From NCBI RefSeq assembly GCF_023221775.1, contig NZ_JAKUDS010000015.1, positions 1 to 58,299 of the forward strand: a DNA stretch of 58,299 nt, in the 5' to 3' direction. Numbering within the stretch: the stretch's first letter is position 1; every line of letters begins with the position of its first letter. Both the position numbers and the translations under genes were made by a program. Positions 1-7,615 of the stretch are shown one piece after another. The stretch comes from Enterococcus cecorum (lineage in GTDB: Bacteria; Bacillota; Bacilli; Lactobacillales; Enterococcaceae). The notes beneath the pieces were generated by a model. That model saw only the letters and a list, made by a program, of their open reading frames with translations, was not told the DNA's origin and ran no database searches.

Positions 1-313
1 CTGGTGATAATGCATTGTAATCATTCAATGCTTTTTCCACTGCAGCTTTGTCGGCAACCGTCACTGTTTCTGGTGTTTTTGCTAACGCATCTGCATTTTC
101 TGACTTGAACTTAGCCACTTCTGCATCTTGTGCTTCTTGTTCTGCAATTTTCGCTTGCAATTTGTCTAGATTTGCTTTTTCATCTGTTAGCTTCGCTTGT
201 GCTTCTGGTGATAATGCATTGTAATCATTCAATGCTTTTTCTACCGCAGCTTTGTCGGCGACCGTCACTGTATCTGGGGTTTTCGCCAGTATTTCAGCAT
301 TATTTTGCTTGAA
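1..313 (-). repeat. 204-bp tandem coding repeats of the surface protein
   Basis: A unit of 204 bp (68 codons) runs from 313 to 110 and is followed in frame by a second, nearly identical unit from 109 that is cut by the window edge. The block encoding the VTVADKAAVEKALNDYN stretch is the best conserved part. More copies probably lie to the left, so copy number may vary between strains. Confidence 0.85.
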
Positions 314-961
314 TTCTTGATCACTTGTATCTTCAGGTGGAGTAGGCATCTCAAGTTGCTTTTTTAATTCGATTAGTTTAGCAGCAGTATCTTCAAATTG
401 AGGTTTTACTTTTTCAGGTAATTTCTCATAATCATTTAAAAATTCATTGATTTTGTCTAAATCACTAGCTTGTACAGTATCTGATGTTAAGGAAAAAATA
501 TCTTGATATTTCTCCTTTAATTTTTCAGCATATGTGTCATCAATTTTAAGATTTCCCACAATTTTATCAACATACTCATCAGTTACACTAGGCATCGTAG
601 GTTGTTTGAAGCCGCCATTAACCCAAGCAATAAAGCTTTTACCATTTTGTGTATCTTTAATTTCAGGAATTACTTGTTGACAGTAATACATAAACTTTTT
701 TATACCATCATCCGACAAACTAGGAAAATGAGTTCGATAATCATCTTCCGTAGCATTTTCATAAGTCAACTGTTCTTCTGCGTACACGCTAGCTAATCCA
801 AGCGAAAACGACGGTGTTACTTCAGAAGCAACTCCGAATAGCAACGTTGTTGACAATAACACTGATGCGATACCAACAGATAACTTTCTAATACCAAAAT
901 GAGGTTTTCTCTGTGATTCTTTAAAAATTTTCTTGGTTATATTATTCTTTCCGATATTCAT
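1..961 (-). CDS. YSIRK-type repeat surface protein (N-terminal part)
   Basis: Partial gene: about 320 codons are present and the 3' end lies beyond the left edge. The start ATG at 961 follows a GGGAGAG ribosome binding site. The N-terminus is an extended signal peptide with an FGIRKLSVGIASVLLS stretch, the YSIRK-type export motif of Gram-positive cell-wall proteins, ending near VYAEE. After about 150 non-repetitive residues come tandem repeats of 68 residues containing TVTVADKAAVEKALNDYNAL and rich in Ala, Lys, Asp and Glu, probably helical. Sortase anchoring (LPXTG) would be expected at the unseen C-terminus. The ligand is unknown; a role in adhesion is inference from family type. Confidence 0.85.
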   Translation of the reverse strand, partial: MNIGKNNITKKIFKESQRKPHFGIRKLSVGIASVLLSTTLLFGVASEVTPSFSLGLASVYAEEQLTYENATEDDYRTHFPSLSDDGIKKFMYYCQQVIPEIKDTQNGKSFIAWVNGGFKQPTMPSVTDEYVDKIVGNLKIDDTYAEKLKEKYQDIFSLTSDTVQASDLDKINEFLNDYEKLPEKVKPQFEDTAAKLIELKKQLEMPTPPEDTSDQEFKQNNAEILAKTPDTVTVADKAAVEKALNDYNALSPEAQAKLTDEKANLDKLQAKIAEQEAQDAEVAKFKSENADALAKTPETVTVADKAAVEKALNDYNALSP

Positions 962-1195
962 AGGTCTCTCCCAAAATCCATTCTTTTAAATTCAATTCTA
1001 AATAAAGAAATTTTAGAACTATACTAGCAATATACAACATTGTACATAATATGTCCATCAAAGTGCATAGAACGATTTACATTAAAACCAAGAGTGAAAA
1101 CATCAATAAAACAACTTTCTCTCTTATCGAATTGATTGCCAACAACACTACTTGACAAAGAGCCACGAAAAGAATCATAAAAAAGAGCCAAAAAA

Positions 1196-1225
1196 AGCCC
1201 AAGACATCCGAAGACATCATGGGCT
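1196..1225 (-). terminator. terminator after rpmA
   Basis: On the minus strand AGCCCA pairs with TGGGCT around an 18-nt loop and is followed by a run of T residues (plus-strand A-run just below 1196). It lies 13 bp past the rpmA stop and probably ends the rplU-prp-rpmA transcript. Confidence 0.65.
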
Positions 1226-1237
1226 ATTGAAATTCAA

Positions 1238-1522
1238 TTATTTAGCAACTGGGTATACTGACACTTGTTTTTTGTCGCGGCCTTTACGTTCAAAACGTAC
1301 TACGCCGTCAACTTTCGCATATAATGTGTCATCTCCGCCGATACCAACGTTAACACCTGGATAAATCTTAGTACCACGTTGACGGTAAAGGATAGAACCA
1401 CCAGTAACTGTTTGACCGTCTGCACGTTTCGCACCTAAGCGTTTTGCACGTGAGTCACGTCCGTTAGAAGTAGAACCCCCACCTTTTTTATGAGCGAAGA
1501 ATTGTAAGTTCATCTTTAACAT
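1238..1522 (-). CDS. rpmA: 50S ribosomal protein L27
   Basis: Ribosomal protein L27 (94 aa), located at the peptidyl-transferase centre. The protein starts MLKMNLQFF followed by AHKKGGGST, the Firmicutes-type N-terminal extension that the Prp protease removes to expose the mature N-terminus. I place the start at the ATG at 1522: AGGAGG lies 8 nt upstream, whereas an in-frame GTG at 1531 overlaps that ribosome binding site. It is the last gene of rplU-prp-rpmA, and its processing protease is encoded immediately upstream. Confidence 0.97.
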   Translation of the reverse strand: MLKMNLQFFAHKKGGGSTSNGRDSRAKRLGAKRADGQTVTGGSILYRQRGTKIYPGVNVGIGGDDTLYAKVDGVVRFERKGRDKKQVSVYPVAK

Positions 1523-1534
1523 GAGATGCACCTC

Positions 1535-1879
1535 CTAGTGATTAGTAATGGTTTTAATTTGGATATATTGCTGATAGTCTTCTTGTACCGACTCTAAACC
1601 TAAAAGTAAGCTTTCAAGGAGAATCTGCGCGACATTTTTTTGCTCCTGAGTCAAATCTTCAGAAATCGTTGCCTCTAGGAAACCACCATTTTCTCGATCT
1701 GCCTCAACTTGCATCTCAATGCCAGCAAGTGAAGAGACACTATTAATCGCATTGATGCTCAACGCACTCACAGCAGCACAGACGATATCTTCGCCGTATT
1801 CTCCTGCCCCAGCATGACCTGTAATGCGAAATTGATGTATCGTTCCTGATTCTGTTCGGTAAAAAGTACCCTTAATCAT
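1535..1879 (-). CDS. prp: ribosomal-processing cysteine protease Prp
   Basis: Small cysteine protease (114 aa) that removes the N-terminal extension of L27. Counting from the ATG at 1879, His22 (in TGHAGAGEYG) and Cys34 (in EDIVCAAVSAL) form the expected catalytic dyad, at the positions known for the Staphylococcus aureus enzyme. A TTG at 1882 is an alternative start but sits only 4 nt from the AAGGA ribosome binding site. The gene lies between rplU and rpmA, its conserved place in Firmicutes. The cleavage site in L27 here reads MNLQFF before AHKKGG, matching the expected motif. Confidence 0.95.
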   Translation of the reverse strand: MIKGTFYRTESGTIHQFRITGHAGAGEYGEDIVCAAVSALSINAINSVSSLAGIEMQVEADRENGGFLEATISEDLTQEQKNVAQILLESLLLGLESVQEDYQQYIQIKTITNH

Positions 1880-1901
1880 CAACTTATCCTTCTTTGTCTA
1901 A

Positions 1902-2210
1902 TTATGCGTTAATTGCTTCGATAACCACTTTAGTGTATGGTTGACGATGACCTTGTTTGCGGTGTGAATGTTTTTTAGGTTTGTATTTGAAAGTCACAAC
2001 TTTCTTTTGTTTGCCGTGTTTTTCAACAGTACCTACAACAGTTGCACCAGCTACTAAAGGAGTTCCCACTTTAGTTGATTCACCACCAACTAAGACAACT
2101 TCATCGAAAGTAACTTTTTCGCCAGCTTCAACGTTTAATTTTTCAACGTAGATAGCTTGACCTACTTCAACCTTCACTTGTTTACCACCAGTTTTGATAA
2201 TTGCGTACAT
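1902..2210 (-). CDS. rplU: 50S ribosomal protein L21
   Basis: Ribosomal protein L21 (102 aa), a large-subunit protein contacting 23S rRNA. The sequence begins [18 protein letters not shown] and carries the C-terminal [16 protein letters not shown] segment typical of the family. Start ATG at 2210 follows AGGAGG. It is first in the rplU-prp-rpmA operon and is preceded by a structured leader and its own promoter. Confidence 0.98.
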   Translation of the reverse strand: MYAIIKTGGKQVKVEVGQAIYVEKLNVEAGEKVTFDEVVLVGGESTKVGTPLVAGATVVGTVEKHGKQKKVVTFKYKPKKHSHRKQGHRQPYTKVVIEAINA

Positions 2211-2350
2211 GCTTAAAGCACCTCCTTATATATACTTAGACTCGCCATCCCAAGCGACATGCGTACTTAAATACTTGTTCTGAGCGGTTGTAGCTGTGGA
2301 GACCACAATTACAACAATTTAAGACTACCAAAACCGACCTTGCTTGTCAA
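2211..2350 (-). promoter_or_regulatory. rplU promoter and probable L21 leader
   Basis: On the minus strand TTGACA (2350-2345) is followed after 17 nt by TAGTCT (2327-2322). The transcribed leader of roughly 100 nt contains a perfect 5-bp hairpin (TGTGG/CCACA, 2295-2307) and a GC-rich stretch ending GGGATGGCGAGTC before AGGAGG. Firmicutes rplU operons usually carry an autoregulatory L21 leader (Rfam RF00559). Position and composition fit, but I could not run a covariance search. Confidence 0.55.
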
Positions 2351-2372
2351 TCATTTTCGCCTGATTTCTTTT

Positions 2373-2387
2373 GATTTTCTGAAAATG
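2373..2387. promoter_or_regulatory. CodY-like box between rplU and the plus-strand gene
   Basis: GATTTTCTGAAAATG matches the CodY consensus AATTTTCWGAAAATT at 13 of 15 positions. It lies upstream of the rplU -35 element and about 130 bp upstream of the plus-strand membrane gene's promoter. Function is uncertain. Confidence 0.35.
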
Positions 2388-2495
2388 TTGGAAACGAGAT
2401 TTTTCTTTCATTCAGATTGATAGCCAATTGCTACTTATAATAGTGAGTGGCTCTTCTTTTTGACAAATAATAAGAAATTTTTAAACATTGCCTAC

Positions 2496-2525
2496 TTGTC
2501 GATGTCCTAATAGAAAAGGTATACT
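2496..2525 (+). promoter_or_regulatory. promoter of the LtaS/OpgB-like gene
   Basis: TTGTCG (2496-2501), an 18-nt spacer and TATACT (2520-2525) lie about 30 bp before the start codon at 2557. Confidence 0.5.
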
Positions 2526-2556
2526 TAGAACAGATGAAATTTTTAATTAGGGTGGG

Positions 2557-4371
2557 ATGATTTTGTTACTTTTACAACTCTGTCTGTATCTAGCAGTAGG
2601 CTTCGTGATGACAGCGATTGATCACTTCTTACTGCCGACCAAACACTTTATTCAGCGTTATTGCTTAAACTTCTTAAGTGTCAATTTAGTCACACTGTTG
2701 ATTACCCGATTTGCCTTTCATATTCAAACGGTACTCGATCCTAAATTATATATGACGAGCTTTGGTTTGAAATATCTCGTTCTTGCTATCGGGGTGAGTC
2801 TGGCGCTTTCCATCATTAAAGCCATACTATTCGGACAACTCAATGTCAAAAAGCACGATGAAAAACTTTTAAAACGCACTTGGGCCGTAAGTATTCTAGG
2901 CGCAATCATCTTTGCACTTGGCGTTATTTGCTTTATTGGTACGTACTGGTTTATCGACTTTTTCGGTAGACTGACTCCCGAACAATTTATCTTTAACTTC
3001 AAATCACCTGTTAAAGGTACAGCCAGCAATATGACCGATCAAATCTTAACGACACCAGTCTTACAAGGGTTAGGACTTTGGTTGCTCTTTGCGGTTTGTC
3101 TATTCAGCAAAGTAGATGTCTTTTCTCAATCACGTAAAATTTTGACGCCAAGAATCAAAGCCATACTCCTCACCGTCTTTAGTATCGTCTTTTTCATTGG
3201 TGGCATGAGTTATAGCATCAAGGAGTTACAACTAGATAAAGTATATGTCGCTTACTTTGATCAGTCTAACTTCATCAAGGAAGAATATGTGAACCCGCAA
3301 ACGACACAGTTAACCTTCCCGAAGAAAAAGAAAAATATCGTTCATTTTTATCTTGAGTCTATCGAAAATTCCTACTTTGATAAGGCGCACGGTGGCTATA
3401 TGGAACAAAATCTGATGCCTGATTTAATGAACTTATCTAAAGAAGGGATTCATTTTACAGATACCGAAGCTTTTGGTGGGCCGATTCAAACGTATGGCTC
3501 TAGTTGGTCCGTTGCAGCCATGGTCAATATGAGTAGTGGCTTGCCGCTTAAAATTCCAATGGATGGAAATAGCTATGGTAAATCGGGTCAATTTCTACCG
3601 GGAGCAACGATGATTGGGGATATCTTGGCTAAAGAAGGCTATGAACAGACGATTATGTTTGGTGCTGATGCTGACTTTGGTGGGTTGACGAGTTTCTTCA
3701 CTACTCATGGTGATTATAAGATTTTTGACGTGAAGTATGCGCGTAAAACTGGACTTATCCCACCTAAATACAATGTCTGGTGGGGATTTGAAGATAATAA
3801 GCTCTATGATTATGCTAAAATGGAGTTAACGCGTCTTGCAAGTACCGGCAAGCCATTTAACTTTACGATGGAAAACGCCGATACGCACTTTCCTGATGGC
3901 TATGTCGAACCTCAAACACCTAATATTTTCCCAAGCCAGTATGCCAATGTGATTCACTATTCGCAACGTCAAGTCGTCGAATTTGTTCGTTGGATTCAGG
4001 CGCAACCTTTCTATAAAGATACGGTCATCGTGCTTACTGGCGATCATCCTAGTATGGATAAGAAATTCTTTGCTGACTTTGATCCGAAATATCAACGTTC
4101 GACTTTCAATTTGATTTTAAATGCGGATTTCGATCAAACAGATATCAAACAAACCAATCGTAAATTCGCCCCATTCGATTATTATCCAACCATTTTGGCT
4201 AGCATGGGCGTCAAAATTGAAGGGAATCGACTTGGTTTAGGAAGTAATTTAGCTTCAGATACACCAACTTTAATCGAAAAATACGGTCTGAAAAAAGTCG
4301 ATCGAGAACTTTCTAAAAACAGCAACTTCTACAATAATGAATTTGTAGACGAACGCAAAGCTAAAAACTAA
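2557..4371 (+). CDS. LTA synthase/OpgB-family membrane phosphoglycerol transferase-like protein
   Basis: Membrane-anchored alkaline-phosphatase-superfamily enzyme (604 aa). About five to six hydrophobic segments fill the first 230 residues, and an extracytoplasmic catalytic domain follows. Motifs include Glu267 (in FYLESIENSYF), SSWS near 315-318, NADTHFP near 440 and TGDHP at 494-498. Family members move glycerol-phosphate from phosphatidylglycerol to cell-surface polymers. The nucleophile, usually Thr, appears to be Ser here (Ser318 aligns with the Thr of the OpgB GWT motif). It looks closer to OpgB/GacH-type wall-polysaccharide modifiers than to housekeeping LtaS, but the acceptor is unknown. 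The ribosome binding site AGGGTGGG touches the ATG, so a TTG at 2563 is a possible start. Confidence 0.8.
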   Translation: MILLLLQLCLYLAVGFVMTAIDHFLLPTKHFIQRYCLNFLSVNLVTLLITRFAFHIQTVLDPKLYMTSFGLKYLVLAIGVSLALSIIKAILFGQLNVKKHDEKLLKRTWAVSILGAIIFALGVICFIGTYWFIDFFGRLTPEQFIFNFKSPVKGTASNMTDQILTTPVLQGLGLWLLFAVCLFSKVDVFSQSRKILTPRIKAILLTVFSIVFFIGGMSYSIKELQLDKVYVAYFDQSNFIKEEYVNPQTTQLTFPKKKKNIVHFYLESIENSYFDKAHGGYMEQNLMPDLMNLSKEGIHFTDTEAFGGPIQTYGSSWSVAAMVNMSSGLPLKIPMDGNSYGKSGQFLPGATMIGDILAKEGYEQTIMFGADADFGGLTSFFTTHGDYKIFDVKYARKTGLIPPKYNVWWGFEDNKLYDYAKMELTRLASTGKPFNFTMENADTHFPDGYVEPQTPNIFPSQYANVIHYSQRQVVEFVRWIQAQPFYKDTVIVLTGDHPSMDKKFFADFDPKYQRSTFNLILNADFDQTDIKQTNRKFAPFDYYPTILASMGVKIEGNRLGLGSNLASDTPTLIEKYGLKKVDRELSKNSNFYNNEFVDERKAKN

Positions 4372-4387
4372 TCATTCATTACTACAA

Positions 4388-4433
4388 AAAAACCACGCAA
4401 ACAGAGGATTTCCCTTTGTCTTGCGTGGTTTTT
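4388..4433. terminator. bidirectional terminator
   Basis: AAACCACGCAA (4390-4400) pairs with TTGCGTGGTTT (4421-4431), with further pairing inside the loop. It is flanked by A-runs and T-runs on both sides. It separates the convergent membrane-protein gene (plus) and nuclease gene (minus). Confidence 0.85.
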
Positions 4434-4450
4434 CATATCCTTAATTGGGG

Positions 4451-7360
4451 TTAATCAGCAACTTGGTAGTAAGTGACACCTTCTGCACGCCAACCAAGTG
4501 AAACTAAGTGGTTACGTTCACTAAGGTTTGGTGTTAGGTGATGGCTGCCAACTTTCGCATTTGGATTATATAAGCGATAGACTGGTTTACCCGTTGTCGC
4601 ATCGGCAGAATACCAGGCAATCCCTTCTGCACGCCAACCGACTTTCACTAGATGGTCGATTTCTGCTTTATTCATCGTATAGTGATGATCGCCATTATTT
4701 GGATTGTATGCACGATAGACTGGATGTTCAGAACTTTCTGGTACGACTGCTGCTTGACTTTCCAAATGCCAACCAAGACTAGCTAAATGACTAGCTTCTT
4801 GCGTGTCAATCGTGAAGAAGTGTTCCCCACTATTTGGATTATACAAACGAGATAAGATAGCTTTGCGCGTTGTATTTGGGTCTTGGTTTGGCTCTTGTGG
4901 ATTGCCGTTGTCTGGTGTTGTGTTCGTGTCATCACCTGGTGTACTTGGTTCAGTTGGTTCATCATTTGTGAAGCTTAATTGAACCATTACCGGATCATGG
5001 TCAGACGCACGACCATCTTCTACCATGAACATCGCATTAATATGCACCATATCAAAGGTAGCATTTTTCACCAAACGATTGGAGACTAACAAATGATCCA
5101 GTGTCTGCGCATTGCCTTGATAGAAATAGGAATAGCGATCTTCGGCTGGATGATTCTTCACCAAGTTGGTTAATTGATTACCTTCCAAGATTTGTAAAGT
5201 TCGGCTAAATTCAAAATCATTGAAATCACCGGTCATGACGACATTTAACTTGCTATTGGCATTGATTTGTTCATCGACAAACGCCGAAATCGCACTCGCA
5301 AGCTCATGACGTTGGGTTTCAGAGCCGAAAACAACTGGTTGATTTTTACCATAGAGTGGTTGATCTCCACGTTTAGAATTCAAGTGATTGCCCACTAATA
5401 AGATATCTTGGTCTTTAAATTTAAAGAATCCAGCTAAAGATTTACGTGTATTCTTAAAGATTGGATTGTCTTTTCCGATGGCTTGAGCTTTCACAAAAGT
5501 CACGCGTTCAGGATTATACAAGAAACCAACCCGAATATTTGCGCCTGGTGCCCCACCATCTTGATTATTTTCTGGAGCGATATCCACATAGCGATATTCT
5601 GGACCACCTACAGCTTTAATTTGATCAATCAGACGTTTGGCACTTAATGTTGCATCGGTAGTTCCTGAATCTGTCGCACCATCATTATCTTGCATTTCTA
5701 ACAAGTTGATTAAATCTGGCGTATGCAAATCACTGACGAAAGAAGTCGCAATTCGGTTGACTTTTTCATCATTTGTAGAAGATGGATTGGCAGAAAAGTT
5801 TTCAATATTATAAGACGCGATGGTTAATTTATCTTCGGCTGGGACAATGGTTGTTTTCTCACGGCCCAAATTGCCATCTTGAATTTTCACACTGCCCTTT
5901 GGTAAATAAATTTTGTACATACCATAGGAATAAGTGACTGGCCCAGATACTTGTCCAATCACGCGATCACTTGCTTTGGCGCGCAATTTCTTATCGCCTG
6001 TTGCAAGGACAATCAATTGTGGATTGTAATCCTCATCTAGCAACAATCCCCCTGATTTATTCAAGGTATCTTGACTTTCTTTTGGTAACACGTATAATTC
6101 GCCATTTTTTTGTGGACCTAAGATTTTGGCATCATTAACCGCCACATTCATCCCTTCCACAGATTCCCAAAAATCAAGGGCGTCTTCATTCGGATCGAAC
6201 TCTTTAAAGCCATCATTTTCGATGGTTTGATCGGGCACTTTACGATCCACACCTAAAACGATTGGCGCTGGTACTTGTGTTTCACCAACTTTTTTCACTT
6301 CATCTGCTTTCAGTTGGGTAATCGTCAAATCCGTGTCTTTTCTTTCCGCATATCCTTGGCCATAAGATTCCACGACTTCCCCAGTTAATTCTAATTTATC
6401 GCCTACTTTGACATTATGATTTTTCTTATAGACGTTCACACCATCTGAAGTCTTATCATCGCCATCAGGATGTAAATCTTGCACATAAAAACGTGTCGAA
6501 CCTTCCACAGCAGTTACGACAACATCTTTGACTGCCACATGTTTTCCTTCCATTGGAGAGGTATGTTGTGCTCCTTGAATTTGTCCGACTTTTACCACAT
6601 CTTCTGCTGGTGTTACTGGATCGGTATTATCTTGTGCTTTTTTAACAACCGTGTAGAAATCTTGCGCAAAAGGTTTGAGTTGTAACCCTTTGTAATAAGC
6701 CAGTGCCCCACTAATATTGATTACATCATTATTTTGTAGCTCTTGACTGACTTTTTCCACATCAATACCACTACGGCTATTTAAATACACTCGTAATGAT
6801 TTTCGGTTTGAATCCACTAGTTCAAATTCTAAACGTTTAGACCCATTATTTTCTGTGGTGATATCGCCTTTATTAGCTACTTGCATGGATTGTAAGGAAA
6901 GGTTGCGACCGATATCGTCATTCGTTAAATTTCCTACTTGGCTAAGTACTGTTTGCGGGATGGTTTGGTTGCTACGGATCACTTCAATCGTGGTAGTCCC
7001 ACCAAGTTGTTTTTCCCCGTTGTATTCCCCAAGTGTCGCACTCACCTTGACTTCATCGCCAGGTTTTACGTTAACTGTTGATCCCTTACCAGGATACACG
7101 TAAAGTCCACCGGTACTATCTTGAAGATAAAAACCAGTGCCACCCCAAGACCCTGGTGGATTGACTACCACGCCTTGAGCAGTTACTTTACTCCCTTTAG
7201 TTAACTGTTTTACTTGCGAGAGATTGAGGACTTGCTGACTAGAGATTGCGCTTACATTATCTTGGGCATAAATGACTGGCGGCACACTTGCTAAAAAGAT
7301 AGGGGCAACCAATACCGCACTGACTGCTAACGACATGAAACGTTTACTAGATTTCTTCAT
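4451..7360 (-). CDS. secreted multidomain endonuclease/exonuclease/phosphatase-family nuclease
   Basis: Secreted nuclease (969 aa). A signal peptide (residues 1-32, ending VIYA before QDN) is followed by several OB-fold-like segments up to about residue 500, including the GFYLQDSTGGLYVYPGKG stretch. An endonuclease/exonuclease/phosphatase domain spans about 510-790: SYNIENF, LINLLEMQDND, VGNHLNSKRGD, TGDFNDFEFS, LDHLLVSNR and SDHDPVM supply metal and catalytic residues. The layout is that of ExeM/NucH-type extracellular DNases. A Pro/Asp/Thr-rich linker leads to three C-terminal DUF5648-type repeats (about 835-969) with RLYNPNSGEHFFT. No LPXTG motif is present. The gene lies downstream of a 5'-nucleotidase with the same C-terminal repeats, suggesting joint breakdown of extracellular DNA. 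Confidence 0.9.
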   Translation of the reverse strand: MKKSSKRFMSLAVSAVLVAPIFLASVPPVIYAQDNVSAISSQQVLNLSQVKQLTKGSKVTAQGVVVNPPGSWGGTGFYLQDSTGGLYVYPGKGSTVNVKPGDEVKVSATLGEYNGEKQLGGTTTIEVIRSNQTIPQTVLSQVGNLTNDDIGRNLSLQSMQVANKGDITTENNGSKRLEFELVDSNRKSLRVYLNSRSGIDVEKVSQELQNNDVINISGALAYYKGLQLKPFAQDFYTVVKKAQDNTDPVTPAEDVVKVGQIQGAQHTSPMEGKHVAVKDVVVTAVEGSTRFYVQDLHPDGDDKTSDGVNVYKKNHNVKVGDKLELTGEVVESYGQGYAERKDTDLTITQLKADEVKKVGETQVPAPIVLGVDRKVPDQTIENDGFKEFDPNEDALDFWESVEGMNVAVNDAKILGPQKNGELYVLPKESQDTLNKSGGLLLDEDYNPQLIVLATGDKKLRAKASDRVIGQVSGPVTYSYGMYKIYLPKGSVKIQDGNLGREKTTIVPAEDKLTIASYNIENFSANPSSTNDEKVNRIATSFVSDLHTPDLINLLEMQDNDGATDSGTTDATLSAKRLIDQIKAVGGPEYRYVDIAPENNQDGGAPGANIRVGFLYNPERVTFVKAQAIGKDNPIFKNTRKSLAGFFKFKDQDILLVGNHLNSKRGDQPLYGKNQPVVFGSETQRHELASAISAFVDEQINANSKLNVVMTGDFNDFEFSRTLQILEGNQLTNLVKNHPAEDRYSYFYQGNAQTLDHLLVSNRLVKNATFDMVHINAMFMVEDGRASDHDPVMVQLSFTNDEPTEPSTPGDDTNTTPDNGNPQEPNQDPNTTRKAILSRLYNPNSGEHFFTIDTQEASHLASLGWHLESQAAVVPESSEHPVYRAYNPNNGDHHYTMNKAEIDHLVKVGWRAEGIAWYSADATTGKPVYRLYNPNAKVGSHHLTPNLSERNHLVSLGWRAEGVTYYQVAD

Positions 7361-7395
7361 TTTCGCGCTCCTTTATATAAAGTTTTTTAGAGAAA

Positions 7396-7429
7396 TTTCG
7401 TCTGGTAGATTTAGTTCCACCAGACGAAA
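7396..7429 (-). terminator. hairpin between the 5'-nucleotidase and nuclease genes
   Basis: TTTCGTCTGGT (7396-7406) pairs perfectly with ACCAGACGAAA (7419-7429). On the minus strand only a weak T-rich tract follows. It lies beyond the palindromic repeat at 7449-7615, so that repeat would be within the 3' untranslated region of the 5'-nucleotidase transcript. I saw no strong nuclease promoter in the short gap after it, so read-through is possible. Confidence 0.6.
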
Positions 7430-7448
7430 TATTTTAATGACACTGACA

Positions 7449-7615
7449 ACTTTGCTCGTAGCTGTTCGAGCCAAAATACAACCTTTATTTGACGGTGTGT
7501 TTTGGCTAGCTACTTCGGCAAATAAGCCAGTGCGACTAGAAAAATCAAGATTTTCCTGTCGAACTGGAAAACTTATTTGCTCGTAGCTGTTCGAGCCAAA
7601 ATACAACCTTTATTT
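7449..7615 (-). repeat. modular palindromic repeat, class 1, with duplicated end
   Basis: A 125-bp unit folds on itself: the ends TGTTTTGGCT and AGCCAAAATACA pair, as do AGCTAC/GTAGCT, AAATAAG/CTTATTT and AAAATC/GATTTTC nearer the centre. A 40-bp block at 7451-7490 is repeated exactly at 7576-7615, so one end of the unit is present twice. The outer copy overlaps the stop codon of the 5'-nucleotidase (7610-7612). The same layout recurs at 15654-15955 and 36842-36996 with different stem sequences. Confidence 0.85.

Noticed and set aside
7373-7606. Minus-strand open frame of 77 codons between nucleotidase and nuclease
   Set aside because: It is a translation of the palindromic repeat and the terminator hairpin; no ribosome binding site and no protein-like pattern.
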